Positions 1 through 7,794 of a stretch of 22,192 nucleotides of DNA are shown piece after piece. The notes beneath the pieces were generated by a model. The model ran no database searches and was not told the origin of the DNA. It saw nothing but the letters and a program-made list of their open reading frames with translations. The stretch comes from Treponema sp. UBA4319 (GTDB lineage: Bacteria; Spirochaetota; Spirochaetia; Treponematales; Treponemataceae). Both the position numbers and the translations under genes were made by a program. The first letter of the stretch is position 1, and each line of letters begins with the position of its first letter. Where the stretch lies: positions 1 to 22,192 of the forward strand of contig DGUD01000146.1 in the NCBI GenBank assembly GCA_002393865.1, in the 5' to 3' direction.

Positions 1-956
1 GCGCCCACATGGACGTCGTCCCCACGGGCGAGCTTTCTCTGTGGAATACCGACCCGTGGACGGCGGTGGAGAAGGACGGCCGGATTTACGGGCGCGGCGT
101 GGAGGACAACCAGCAGGGGCTCGTGAGCGGCGTGTTCGCGGCGCTTGCCTTTGTGGGGCAGCACATCCTGCCGGAGCACACGATAAAGCTGCTGTTTATG
201 GCGGACGAGGAATTCGGCTCGGCATACGGCATGCAGTACCTTGTGGAGCACCATCTTGACATGTTCGGGAAGGAAGACCGCATCCTTATCCCCGACGGTG
301 GCGATGCCGCGGGCGAGACGATTGAGATTGCGGAAAAGAACATCCTCTGGGCGGAATTCCACACGGTCGGGCGGCAGGCGCACGGTTCCCGCCCCGATTT
401 GGGGCGCAACGCCATGCTTGCCGGATGCGCCCTTGCGCTCCGCGTGCATGACATGGAGCGCTTCTTTGACAAAAAGGACACGCTTTTTGAGCCGCCTACC
501 TCCACCTTCCAGCCGACCCGCAAGAAGGCGAATGTCGATACGGTGAATATCATTCCCGGCGACGACGTGTTCTATGCCGACTGCCGCATCAATCCGTGCT
601 ATACGCTTGCTGAGGTGCGCGCTGAGCTGTCCCGCCGGGTGCATGAGGTCGAGTCGGAATACGGTGTGACGGTGGAAGTCCGCGAGCTGCAGGCAGAGCA
701 GTCGCGTGCGACCCCGAGCGACGCGCCGGTGGTACAGGAGCTTGCCGCGGCCATCAAGGGTGCACACGGCAAGAATGCCCGCTGCGTCGGCATTGGCGGC
801 GGAACGGTGGGTGCCTACCTGCGCAACTGCGGCTATAACTGCGTCGTGTGGTCTACCATGGACGAGCTTGCCCACCAGCCCAACGAGTACGCCGTCATCC
901 GCAATATCGCCATAGATGCCGAGACAATCGCATGGATGGCCTGCGACGGAAAATAA
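1..956 (+). CDS. M20 family metallopeptidase, 5' end missing
   Basis: This is the C-terminal part of a zinc-dependent M20 peptidase or deacylase (dipeptidase, ArgE, DapE superfamily). The reading frame is already open at the window edge (A-H-M-D-V-V-P from base 3), so the ATG at 9 is internal. All expected metal and catalytic landmarks are visible: H and D in AHMDVVP, D in GRGVEDNQQG, the paired E in MADEEFGS, D in IPDGGD, and the late H in DELAHQPNEY. A dimerisation (lid) domain lies between, around IEIAEKNILWAEFHTVGRQAHG. The family hydrolyses N-acyl amino acids or short peptides in the cytoplasm; the exact substrate cannot be read here. It ends 14 bp before the stop of the convergent fabF gene. 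Confidence 0.9.
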   Translation, partial: AHMDVVPTGELSLWNTDPWTAVEKDGRIYGRGVEDNQQGLVSGVFAALAFVGQHILPEHTIKLLFMADEEFGSAYGMQYLVEHHLDMFGKEDRILIPDGGDAAGETIEIAEKNILWAEFHTVGRQAHGSRPDLGRNAMLAGCALALRVHDMERFFDKKDTLFEPPTSTFQPTRKKANVDTVNIIPGDDVFYADCRINPCYTLAEVRAELSRRVHEVESEYGVTVEVRELQAEQSRATPSDAPVVQELAAAIKGAHGKNARCVGIGGGTVGAYLRNCGYNCVVWSTMDELAHQPNEYAVIRNIAIDAETIAWMACDGK

Positions 957-970
957 GCGCGGGTGCCGCC

Positions 971-2248
971 TCAGCCCGCATTGTCCTCCCCGGCTTTTGT
1001 GAGGACGAGGCAGCTGTTGTGCCCGCCGAAGCCGAGCGAGCCTGATGCCGCCGCACGGATGGGGACGCTGATTCCCTTCAGCGGCGTATAGTCGAGGTCG
1101 CAGCCGTTCTCTGCGTCCGGGTGCTCAAGGTTTATCGTGGGCGGCACAAAGCCCTCCTGCAGCGCTTTTACGCAAAAAACTGCCTCCGCGGCTCCGGCGG
1201 CGCCTATCATGTGCCCGGTCATGCTTTTGGTGGACGATATGTGCAGCCGGCGGGCGTAATCTCCAAAGACCTGCTTGAGCATCAGCGTCTCCGCATGGTC
1301 GTTGACGACGGTCGAGGTTCCGTGCGCGTTGTAGTACTGGATGTCCTGCGGCTGCAGCCCTGCGTCCGCTATGGCGTCCGAGACAGCCTGCGCAGCCCCC
1401 CTCCCGTCGGCAAGGGGAGCCGCAATGTGATAGGCGTCGCTGGAGGCTCCGTATCCGGCAAGCTCGGCGTATATCCGTGCGCCGCGCCTGCGGGCATGCT
1501 CAAATTCCTCCAGAAGGAGCACTGCCGCGCCTTCCCCCACCACAAAGCCGTCGCGCTCCCTGTCAAAGGGGCGGCTCGCTTTTTCCGGCGAGTCGTTGAA
1601 ATGGTAGGAAAGCACCTGAAGGGAGCTGTAGCTTGCGATGGAATAGCCCAGTATCGCCGCCTCGGTGCCCCCGGAAATGCATACATCGGCGCGCCCGGCG
1701 CGGATTATATCCGCTGCCATGCCGATGGCGTCTGTGCCGGAGGCGCATGCGGTGGAGACCGTAAGCGCCGGGCCGTGCAGACCAAAATGGATGCTGACGT
1801 TTGCGGCGCCCTCGTTCGATATGGAGAGCGGTGTTGTCAGCGCGGGGATAAGCCGGGCGCCGGGGCTGGGCGCAAAGTATTTTTTGTAGGCGCTGTCCAC
1901 CGCTTCGGCTCCGCCGAGGCAATTCCCCACGACGATGCCTGTCCGTTCCGCGGAAAGCGTCTGCGCCGTAAAGCCCGCGTCATCCACCGCCTGTATTGAT
2001 GCTGCCAGCAGGAACTGCGCGAACCGCGCCATCTTGCGCTGCGCGCGGTGCTCCACCCCGTAGCTGCTGAGCTCAAAGCCCTTCACTTCACCTGCAATCT
2101 GCACGGGGTATTCCGCCGGGTCAAAGAGTGTTATGCGGCCGATACCGCTCTGTCCGTTCCGCACGGCATTCCAGGCGGATGCTACGGTGTTCCCTACCGG
2201 GGAGATGATGCCCATGCCGGTGACAGCGACGCGCCTTCTGCTCATCAT
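971..2248 (-). CDS. fabF: beta-ketoacyl-ACP synthase II
   Basis: Condensing enzyme of fatty acid elongation that joins malonyl-ACP to an acyl-ACP in the cytoplasm. The thiolase fold is complete at about 425 aa. The N-terminus RRRVAVTGMGIISPVG is typical. The nucleophilic Cys lies in VSTACASGTDAIG near residue 168, and the two catalytic His in NAHGTSTVVND and SMTGHMIGAAG. The C-terminus carries the GSLGFGGHNSCLV signature. I chose the ATG at 2248. A TTG at 2254 overlaps the mraY stop (TTGA) and ATG 2245 is also possible; no strong Shine-Dalgarno precedes any of them, so translation is probably coupled to mraY. It is cotranscribed behind mraY and convergent with the M20 gene. FabF rather than FabB is inferred from length and motif spacing. 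Confidence 0.95.
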   Translation of the reverse strand: MMSRRRVAVTGMGIISPVGNTVASAWNAVRNGQSGIGRITLFDPAEYPVQIAGEVKGFELSSYGVEHRAQRKMARFAQFLLAASIQAVDDAGFTAQTLSAERTGIVVGNCLGGAEAVDSAYKKYFAPSPGARLIPALTTPLSISNEGAANVSIHFGLHGPALTVSTACASGTDAIGMAADIIRAGRADVCISGGTEAAILGYSIASYSSLQVLSYHFNDSPEKASRPFDRERDGFVVGEGAAVLLLEEFEHARRRGARIYAELAGYGASSDAYHIAAPLADGRGAAQAVSDAIADAGLQPQDIQYYNAHGTSTVVNDHAETLMLKQVFGDYARRLHISSTKSMTGHMIGAAGAAEAVFCVKALQEGFVPPTINLEHPDAENGCDLDYTPLKGISVPIRAAASGSLGFGGHNSCLVLTKAGEDNAG

Positions 2249-2250
2249 GC

Positions 2251-3321
2251 TCAACGAATCTTAAAGAATATGCCCAGCAGAACCACGGTTATCAGAATCT
2301 GGATAATCATGAATTTTACCAGCACCTGCGTCGGCGACCAGCCGTGATTCTTCCTGAAGTGATCGTGCAGGGGAAAGCGGATGCTCCCGAAAATCGTGAT
2401 GTGGAAGAAGCGCTTGAGCGCCACTTTGAGCAGCCCCATGCCTCCGTTCACAAAAACGATGGATGATGTCGCAAGGAACATAAAAGGGTTGCCGGTCATC
2501 ATGACGCATACGCCTGTATAGAATCCGAGCGCGCGGGAACCGGCATCGCCCATCAGCACGGAGCTGGGGTAGGCATTGTGCCAGAGGTAGCCCATCAGCA
2601 CGCCCGCAAGGCAGAACGTCATCACTGCCCACGAGGCGCCGCCCTGCAGGTGGGGCACGAGCAGGTAGTTGGATATATCCACATGCCCGAATATAATATA
2701 GAAGATAATCGCCATCGTGATGAGGGCGAGGAGCACGAGTGAGGCGCTGAGCCCGTCCACGCCGTCCGTGCAGTTCGTCGTGTTCACGGACATCCACAGC
2801 ATGATTGTCGTGATGATGATGTACAGCCAGACTGGGACGTTGACCGAATGTGTGATGAAGGGGAACCAGAAGGAAAGCTTGCCGTCAGGGGAATCCAGCC
2901 TGAGACGGTCCGCGAGCAGCAGTGCCATCGCCAGCGATATGATAAGGTCGAGCAGCCCCTTGCGGTATTCCCCCCAGCCGCTGACGCTGCGGTCGTCCAG
3001 AAAGCCGGTAAGCATCATCGCCCATGTCAGGACGATCGTGCCGACCTGCAGCAGGTCAAGCGGCACGAACAGTATGCTCAGCAGCGTGAATATGGTGATG
3101 AACACTACGCCTGCGCCAGTCGGTTTTCCTTTTGCAGCTTCCTTGGTCAGGGAGAATTCCCTTCCGCGGTCAGACGGCAGGAGCGCGTAGCACTTTGGCA
3201 GCAGTGTCCGTGTCAGGAAGAATCCCGTGTACAGGGCAAGCACGATAAGAACGGTGTATGACTGCAGCAGGCGTCCCGGCCCCCAGCAGTTTTTCAGCAA
3301 TCCACCCAGATAGTAGAACAT
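2251..3321 (-). CDS. mraY: phospho-N-acetylmuramoyl-pentapeptide transferase
   Basis: Integral membrane enzyme that moves phospho-MurNAc-pentapeptide from the UDP nucleotide to undecaprenyl phosphate, making lipid I for peptidoglycan. The 356 aa length is normal for the family, with about ten hydrophobic segments. Diagnostic motifs are present in order: KGKPTGAGVVF near residue 65, GFLDDRS with the Asp pair near residue 107, NTTNCTDGVDGLS, NAYPSSVLMGDAGSRALG, and the cytoplasmic His-rich loop FPLHDHFRKNHGWSPTQV. AAGGGGA lies 8 nt before the ATG at 3321, and a good promoter is upstream. It overlaps fabF through TTGA. The gene is not accompanied by murF, murD or ftsW, so it is outside a classical division and cell wall cluster. 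The LHDH loop (rather than HHHF) is a variant I associate with treponemes. Confidence 0.95.
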   Translation of the reverse strand: MFYYLGGLLKNCWGPGRLLQSYTVLIVLALYTGFFLTRTLLPKCYALLPSDRGREFSLTKEAAKGKPTGAGVVFITIFTLLSILFVPLDLLQVGTIVLTWAMMLTGFLDDRSVSGWGEYRKGLLDLIISLAMALLLADRLRLDSPDGKLSFWFPFITHSVNVPVWLYIIITTIMLWMSVNTTNCTDGVDGLSASLVLLALITMAIIFYIIFGHVDISNYLLVPHLQGGASWAVMTFCLAGVLMGYLWHNAYPSSVLMGDAGSRALGFYTGVCVMMTGNPFMFLATSSIVFVNGGMGLLKVALKRFFHITIFGSIRFPLHDHFRKNHGWSPTQVLVKFMIIQILITVVLLGIFFKIR

Positions 3322-3663
3322 CCGAGAATCCCCTTGAATGAAATTTCCTTATGGTAGCAAAAAATAGCGTCTGTGGCAAGCAGCTGGTGCGGCAGAAGGC
3401 GCATCCGCATCAGATACATTCCTCCTGAAGGCACCCGCCTGGTTCCTTATGACACGCGTAGCTTTGAAGCTAGCTCCGTGCATGTTTCGGAATCAGCGGC
3501 CTCATGAGATGCAGCGCTGAGACCGGGAGCGGGATCCCTTTCTTGAGGCTGCCTGCCGTGGCTTGCAATAAGTCTGTTCGGCGGGCAATGCCGAAAGCGG
3601 AGAAAACGGGATGCCGGATATCCGGTGCTCCGGAGCGACGGCGCGTTGGCCGTGCAGCAGCTG
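3322..3663. other. intergenic region between acyl-CoA ligase and mraY
   Basis: This stretch holds the mraY promoter (3351-3379) and several small palindromes: TAGCTTTGAAGCTA at 3459-3472, a 6-bp stem TTCGGC/GCCGAA at 3577-3595, and the perfect palindrome CCGGATATCCGG at 3614-3625. None is followed by a U-run in the minus direction, so no clear intrinsic terminator for the ligase gene was found. A minus-strand ORF of about 34 codons starting at 3419 has a nearby AGGAGG, but it runs across the mraY promoter and I do not call it. Confidence 0.5.
3351..3379 (-). promoter_or_regulatory. sigma70-type promoter of mraY-fabF
   Basis: On the minus strand a -35 TTGCCA (3379-3374) and a -10 TACCAT (3356-3351) are separated by exactly 17 bp. 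Transcription would start near 3344, giving a leader of roughly 20 nt that carries AAGGGGA before the mraY ATG. Seen by eye only. Confidence 0.6.
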
Positions 3664-5322
3664 CTACAGACGGCGGAGCAGCCCTTCCTGCAGGTCTTGC
3701 TGTGCCCTGCTGCGGATAAGGCCTCGGATTTTCTTGCCGGTGGCAGTACGCGGCACGGCGTCTATGAGCGCAAAGTAGCGCGGGCGCTTGCAGCTGGACA
3801 GCAGCGGGCTTGCGGCACAGAAATCCTTCAGCGCCTCTACGGTGACGTCCTTGCCTGCCGGTACCACGTATGCGGCTACCGCCTGCCCGCGTACCCGGTC
3901 TGGAACGGATGTTACGATGCAGTCCTTTACGAGGGGGCTCTCGCAGAGCACGTCCTCTACCTGAGACGGATAAATGTTCTCCCCTGAGACAATCATCATG
4001 TCGTCCTTCCGCCCGCAGACCGTTACGACCCAGTCTTCGTCCCACGTGCCGATGTCTCCGGTGTACATCCAGCCCTTGTGGAATTTTTCTTTTGCCGCCT
4101 CCTCGTTGTCGTAGTACGAGTAGGTGCTTTTCTCCGGGCAGCTTATGATGATTTCTCCCTGTGTGCGCCCGTCGTGGGGAACAGTCTCGTCTGGTTCGGC
4201 GTGGCGCTCTGTCCTGATTTCCACGACGCGCACCTCGTCATCCACGCAGCTGCTGCCCACCGTGCCCGCGCCCTCCGGCAGGTCGTAGGGACGCAGAAAG
4301 GAATTCCAGAAAGTCTCCGTCGTGCCGTAGCCGTTAAAGATATTCGGCGTGAGCGTCTCCCGGTAGCGGATGCAGTTCTTCTGGCTGAGCGGCGCGCCCA
4401 TCGTGACGATTCCTTTCAGGCTGCTCAGGTCGCAGTGCAGGAGCTCCTGCGCGTGGGCAAGAATCTCCAGCGTTGCGGGGGCGCCCGTGATAAAGCTGAT
4501 GTGGTATTCCTCTGTCCAGCGGAGCGTTGTCTTTGGCTGGAAATTCCGCATGACCACGAGGGCGCCTCCCGCATAGAACGTGGGGCAGGGGCCGCCGCAG
4601 TGGCAGCCGCCCCGGTGGAACCACGGCGTCATGTTCAGGGTCACATCCTGCATGGTGAGCGGGTAGTGCATGATGACGTCGTGCGCGGAAAGCACCTCGT
4701 TGATGTCGTTGACGGGCACAGACTTTGGCAGCGCGGTGGTGCCACTCGTGCACAGCCGCAGCACCTCGTCGTAGATATGCGGCCGGAACAAAGCCTCCGG
4801 CTCATCTGTGCTTTTTTTTCCCGTATACTGCGCGTAGCCGACGTGCCCCTGCGGCACGGCACAGCCGTCAAGATTGTCCGCAAGCACGAGCCGTGCCGCT
4901 TTCCAGCTGCTGAGCTCCGCCGCTTTTTGTACCATGTCCCGTATCTCTGCCGAATAGATAAGGACTTTGGGGCGGTTGTGCTCGATGAGCAGGCGCAGTT
5001 CCCCGCAGGCAAGGTTAAAGCTTACGGGCATGACTATCGCCCCGATTTTGCGGGGCGCGATATAGGAAAAGCAGAATTCCGGGCAGTTGTGCAGCGCCGT
5101 CATCACCACGTCGTTTTTGCCCACGCCGTCATCGCGGAGTGCGTTCGCAAGGCGGTTCGCCTCCTCGTCCAGCATACGGTATGTCCACGAGCGATTTGTC
5201 TCGGGGTCTATGATTGCGGTGCGCCGCGCAAAGCGGCGTGCGTTCCGCCTGAATCCGTTCAGCCATGTATATCCGTGCTCAAAGCTGTCCCTGAACATCG
5301 TGTCGTCGTATGTACGTTCCAT
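3664..5322 (-). CDS. AMP-forming acyl-CoA synthetase family protein
   Basis: Member of the ANL superfamily that activates a carboxylate with ATP to an acyl-adenylate and normally transfers it to CoA. The reconstructed protein is 552 aa. Core motifs: A3 P-loop LCTSGTTALPKS near residue 190, which departs from the usual TSGTTGxPKG; A5 GYGTTETFW; A7/A8 YTGDIGTWDEDW and GRKDDMMIVSGENIYPSQVEDVL; and the C-terminal catalytic Lys motif PRTATGKKIRG. The start at 5322 (MERTYDD) is supported by GAGAGG 7 nt upstream. The frame stays open upstream to ATG 5370, but that start has no such site. No membrane segments are seen. The substrate is unknown: medium or long-chain acids or an aryl acid are all possible. 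It stands alone, behind the terminator of the sugar transporter operon. Confidence 0.88.
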   Translation of the reverse strand: MERTYDDTMFRDSFEHGYTWLNGFRRNARRFARRTAIIDPETNRSWTYRMLDEEANRLANALRDDGVGKNDVVMTALHNCPEFCFSYIAPRKIGAIVMPVSFNLACGELRLLIEHNRPKVLIYSAEIRDMVQKAAELSSWKAARLVLADNLDGCAVPQGHVGYAQYTGKKSTDEPEALFRPHIYDEVLRLCTSGTTALPKSVPVNDINEVLSAHDVIMHYPLTMQDVTLNMTPWFHRGGCHCGGPCPTFYAGGALVVMRNFQPKTTLRWTEEYHISFITGAPATLEILAHAQELLHCDLSSLKGIVTMGAPLSQKNCIRYRETLTPNIFNGYGTTETFWNSFLRPYDLPEGAGTVGSSCVDDEVRVVEIRTERHAEPDETVPHDGRTQGEIIISCPEKSTYSYYDNEEAAKEKFHKGWMYTGDIGTWDEDWVVTVCGRKDDMMIVSGENIYPSQVEDVLCESPLVKDCIVTSVPDRVRGQAVAAYVVPAGKDVTVEALKDFCAASPLLSSCKRPRYFALIDAVPRTATGKKIRGLIRSRAQQDLQEGLLRRL

Positions 5323-5438
5323 CTCGCTGCCTCTCGCCCAAAATAACGGCGTCTCCGTAAGACACAGCATACATGAAAATCATGGAATGTGCTAGAGCAA
5401 GCTGCAGATGTCCACGGAAATCAGTTTTGTGCTCCGCT

Positions 5439-5504
5439 CCCGGCGGGAGTGGCATTTGATTCCGGCGGGAGTGGTATTTGATTCCGGCGGGAGTGGTATC
5501 TGAT
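5439..5504. repeat. three tandem 22-bp direct repeats
   Basis: Copies lie at 5439-5460, 5461-5482 and 5483-5504. Each begins (T/C)CCGGCGGGAGTGG and ends in TGAT. Copies 1 and 3 differ from copy 2 by two and one bases. The following GCCGG at 5505 looks like a decayed fourth start. There are no spacers between copies. They sit about 120 bp upstream of the acyl-CoA ligase start. Function is unknown; a regulatory array or a slippage-generated satellite are both possible. Confidence 0.85.
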
Positions 5505-5573
5505 GCCGGTCAAATCCGGCTGATACTGCCTCACCCCGCTGTGGCGCGGGGCTCTATCTGAAGCGAAGGGGCT

Positions 5574-5640
5574 GTATAAAAAATACGCGGAGGCGGGGAC
5601 TCATGTCCGGTGCCGCCTCCGCGCATTTTTGTTTTATGCG
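5574..5640. terminator. bidirectional intrinsic terminator
   Basis: An 11-bp perfect stem CGCGGAGGCGG (5586-5596) pairs with CCGCCTCCGCG (5613-5623), with an inner GGAC/GTCC extension. Six A residues at 5578-5583 give a U-run on the minus strand, and TTTTTGTTTT at 5626-5635 gives one on the plus strand. Its natural role is to end the minus-strand sugar transporter operon, whose last stop codon is at 5695. Confidence 0.85.
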
Positions 5641-5694
5641 GAATCCCCTGTGTCCGGGGACGCTCCGGCGATTCCGCTGGCTGCGCCGGCAGCC

Positions 5695-6552
5695 TTATTT
5701 GATGGAGCCTTCCACCATTCCTTTGATGATGTAGCGCTGCGCAAAGATGAACAGGATGATGATGGGCAGCATGGCAAGCAGCGTGGATGTCAGGATGAGA
5801 TCCCACTGCTTGACGTACGAGCCGGCGAATCCCATGACCGCGATGGGAAGCGTCCTGATTTTGCCTGCCTGACCGAGCAGCAGGGAAGGCAGCAGGTAGT
5901 CGTTCCAGATCCAGATGCCGTTCAGAATCAGAACCGTAATCTGAATAGGCTGCAGGAGCGGGAACACGACCCTCATGAAAATTCCCTCGGTCGTGCAGCC
6001 GTCTATGACCGCTGCCTCCTCAAGCTCAAGGGGAATGCTCTTGACAAAGCCGTGCAGGATGAACACGCTCATCGCGCAGCCGAAGCCGATATAGGCGAAC
6101 ACCGCTCCTTTGTAGCTCTGCAGCAGACCTATGCCGGTAAAGCGGGAGAATGCCCGGTACCAGGACAGAACCGGCAGCATGACCTCCTGGAATGGAATGA
6201 CCATGGAGGCGATGAGCAGCCAGAATATAAATGCCGACCATTTGCTGTGGTTCCGCGCAAGCACCCATGCGGCCGCGCTGGAGAAGAGCACGATGGCGAG
6301 CAGAGAGAACGTGGTGATGACCACGGAGTCAAAGAACGACTTCCAGTAGTTTATGTTCGGGCTGGTGATGACCCGGTGCATGTTGGAGAACAGCAGACCC
6401 CAGTTGCCGGGCAGCGCGAGCGGGCTCCTGATAATCAGATCGGCCGGTTTCGCCGCGTTGATGATGACGATAAAGAAGGGGAACAGAAAAACGACGAGCA
6501 GCAGTATTGCAAGTACTTCGAGCAGCTTTTCTTTTATGGTGCGGTAATTCAT
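5695..6552 (-). CDS. carbohydrate ABC transporter permease, MalG type
   Basis: Inner-membrane permease of a CUT1 sugar importer, 285 aa, with about six TM segments. The first is LEVLAILLLVVFLFPFFIVI near residue 10. The cytoplasmic EAA loop that docks the ATPase is EEAAVIDGCTTEGIFMRVVF near residue 187, followed by PLLQPIQITV. The C-terminus QRYIIKGMVEGSIK is typical of MalG-like proteins. Its start overlaps the stop of the MalF-type gene by one base (TAATG), so the two are translationally coupled. It is the last gene of the operon, ahead of a strong terminator. No ATPase gene is adjacent, as is common where one shared MsmX/UgpC-type ATPase serves several importers (established for Gram-positives, inferred here). 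The substrate is not identifiable. Confidence 0.93.
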   Translation of the reverse strand: MNYRTIKEKLLEVLAILLLVVFLFPFFIVIINAAKPADLIIRSPLALPGNWGLLFSNMHRVITSPNINYWKSFFDSVVITTFSLLAIVLFSSAAAWVLARNHSKWSAFIFWLLIASMVIPFQEVMLPVLSWYRAFSRFTGIGLLQSYKGAVFAYIGFGCAMSVFILHGFVKSIPLELEEAAVIDGCTTEGIFMRVVFPLLQPIQITVLILNGIWIWNDYLLPSLLLGQAGKIRTLPIAVMGFAGSYVKQWDLILTSTLLAMLPIIILFIFAQRYIIKGMVEGSIK

Positions 6553-7639
6553 TAGGCTTCCTCCTCATTGCGTTTGCTGATGCTCACCTGCAGAATGGAT
6601 ACGATGGCGAGTATGATGAAGAACACGACGGCCTTTGCCTGACCGAGCGCCCACTTGTTGCGGGTGATGGCGGTCTTGTAGATGTTGAGCGCCTGCAGCT
6701 CCGTTCCGTTGATGGCGCGTCCCATGAACATCTTTGACGGGCCGCCGTTCGTAAGCGAGAGGTTCAGGTCAAACTGCTTGAACGAGTTGACGAGCGTCAG
6801 GAAGATGCAGATGGTGAAGGCATGTGAAATCATCGGCACGATGATGGAAATCATACGCTTCCATCCGTCCGCGCCGTCGATGACGGAAGCCTCTATGACG
6901 GATGTCGGAATCCCCTGCAATGCGGTGACGTAAATCATCATGATGTAGCCTGCGTACTGCCACGTGCTGACGACAATCAGTGCGGCGATGGCGCCGTTCG
7001 AGCTGATAAGCAGAGACTGAGAGTCTTCCACCCCGAACGTGGTCGCGATGGACACAAAGAAATAGTTGAAGATGAACTGCCACACGTAGCCGAGTACGAT
7101 GCCGCCGATAAGGTTCGGGACAAAGTATGCTGCGCGGTAGATGTTCCTTCCCCGGAGCTTCTGCGTGACGAGCAGGGAGAGCGCGAATGCGACGACATTC
7201 ACGATGATGATGTTGATAATCGAGAAGGCGAACGTCATCACGATGGAGTTGATGTAGTCCGGCGCCTTGAAGAATTCCGTGTAGTTTGCCAGCCCGACGA
7301 ATTTTGTCACGTAGGAGCCGTCCCAGTCCGTAAAGGAATAGAATACGCCCAGCACAAAAGGAACCAGAATCGTCAGGGTAAAGGGAATCAGTATAGGCAG
7401 CAGGAACAGAACGTTGATGATGCCCTTGTGCTGATTGTGGGATAAAAATAAAAGCCGGATACTATGGCAAGCAGACCGGCGACAAGGAAGAAGCCCCTGA
7501 GCGAAAGAATGCCGCTTATGTCTTTCGGTTTGTATGGCAGAGCGATAAAGCAGAGAACCAGCGCAAAGATGGTGATTGCGGCGCCGATGGCCCAGCAAGC
7601 GATGGAAACTGTTTTTTTCAGTTTTTCGTTTTCATGCAT
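6552..7639 (-). pseudogene. carbohydrate ABC transporter permease, MalF type, frameshifted as given
   Basis: Partner permease of the MalG-type protein. The gene starts at ATG 7639 (MHENEKLKK) with GAGGT 6 nt upstream. That frame encodes two hydrophobic segments (VSIACWAIGAAITIFALVL and GFFLVAGLLAIVSGFYFY). The rest of the permease, from HNQHKGIINVLFLLPIL onward with EAA loop SVIEASVIDGADGWKRM, is in another frame that has no ATG, GTG or TTG close to the junction. Restoring one base near 7438-7450 (for example a fourth C in the CCC after TTTTTAT) gives one continuous 362 aa protein. The frames are otherwise intact. This is a sequencing or assembly error, a recent inactivation, or programmed slippage; I cannot tell which. 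The N-terminal two-TM extension before the standard six-TM core is unusual but not unique in CUT1 permeases. Confidence 0.85.
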
Positions 7640-7716
7640 AGGTGTACCTCGTAAAAGAAAGCAGGCGCCGTTCTTCGCGTGTACCTGCTTGCGTTGCTGT
7701 ATGGGGTTCCGGGATA

Positions 7717-7766
7717 CAAGCGGGCTGCGCTCCTTGCTCAGGCGGGCTCAGGGGCAGCCCCGCTTG
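7717..7766 (-). other. intercistronic stem-loop between binding protein and permease genes
   Basis: CAAGCGGG-g-CTG pairs with CAGCCCGCTTG across a loop of about 27 nt: 11 base pairs with a single bulge. No U-run follows. It lies in the 155-bp gap after the solute-binding protein stop. In the E. coli malE-malF gap a similar hairpin stabilises the upstream message, so that binding protein is made in excess; the same role is inferred here. Confidence 0.6.
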
Positions 7767-7794
7767 CTTTCTGCGGAATCCTCCACTCAATTGC

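Noticed and set aside
1121..1999. Long open frame on the plus strand, 292 codons
   Set aside because: It is antisense to fabF, whose catalytic motifs are unmistakable. The translated product is rich in Arg, Gly and Cys with no family resemblance, and high-GC sequence gives such shadows.
3318..3419. Small minus-strand ORF of about 34 codons upstream of mraY with AGGAGG nearby
   Set aside because: It overlaps the mraY promoter and start, and the spacing to the AGGAGG is either too short or too long. No recognisable product.
4078..5346. Open frame of 422 codons on the plus strand
   Set aside because: Antisense to the AMP ligase gene, with no ribosome site and a composition typical of a shadow frame.
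5439..5504. CRISPR-like array
   Set aside because: The repeats are directly adjacent with no unique spacers and no cas genes are present.
5629..6555. Open frame of 308 codons on the plus strand
   Set aside because: Antisense to the MalG-type permease. The hydrophilic, His/Arg/Asp-rich product is the expected mirror of a hydrophobic membrane protein.
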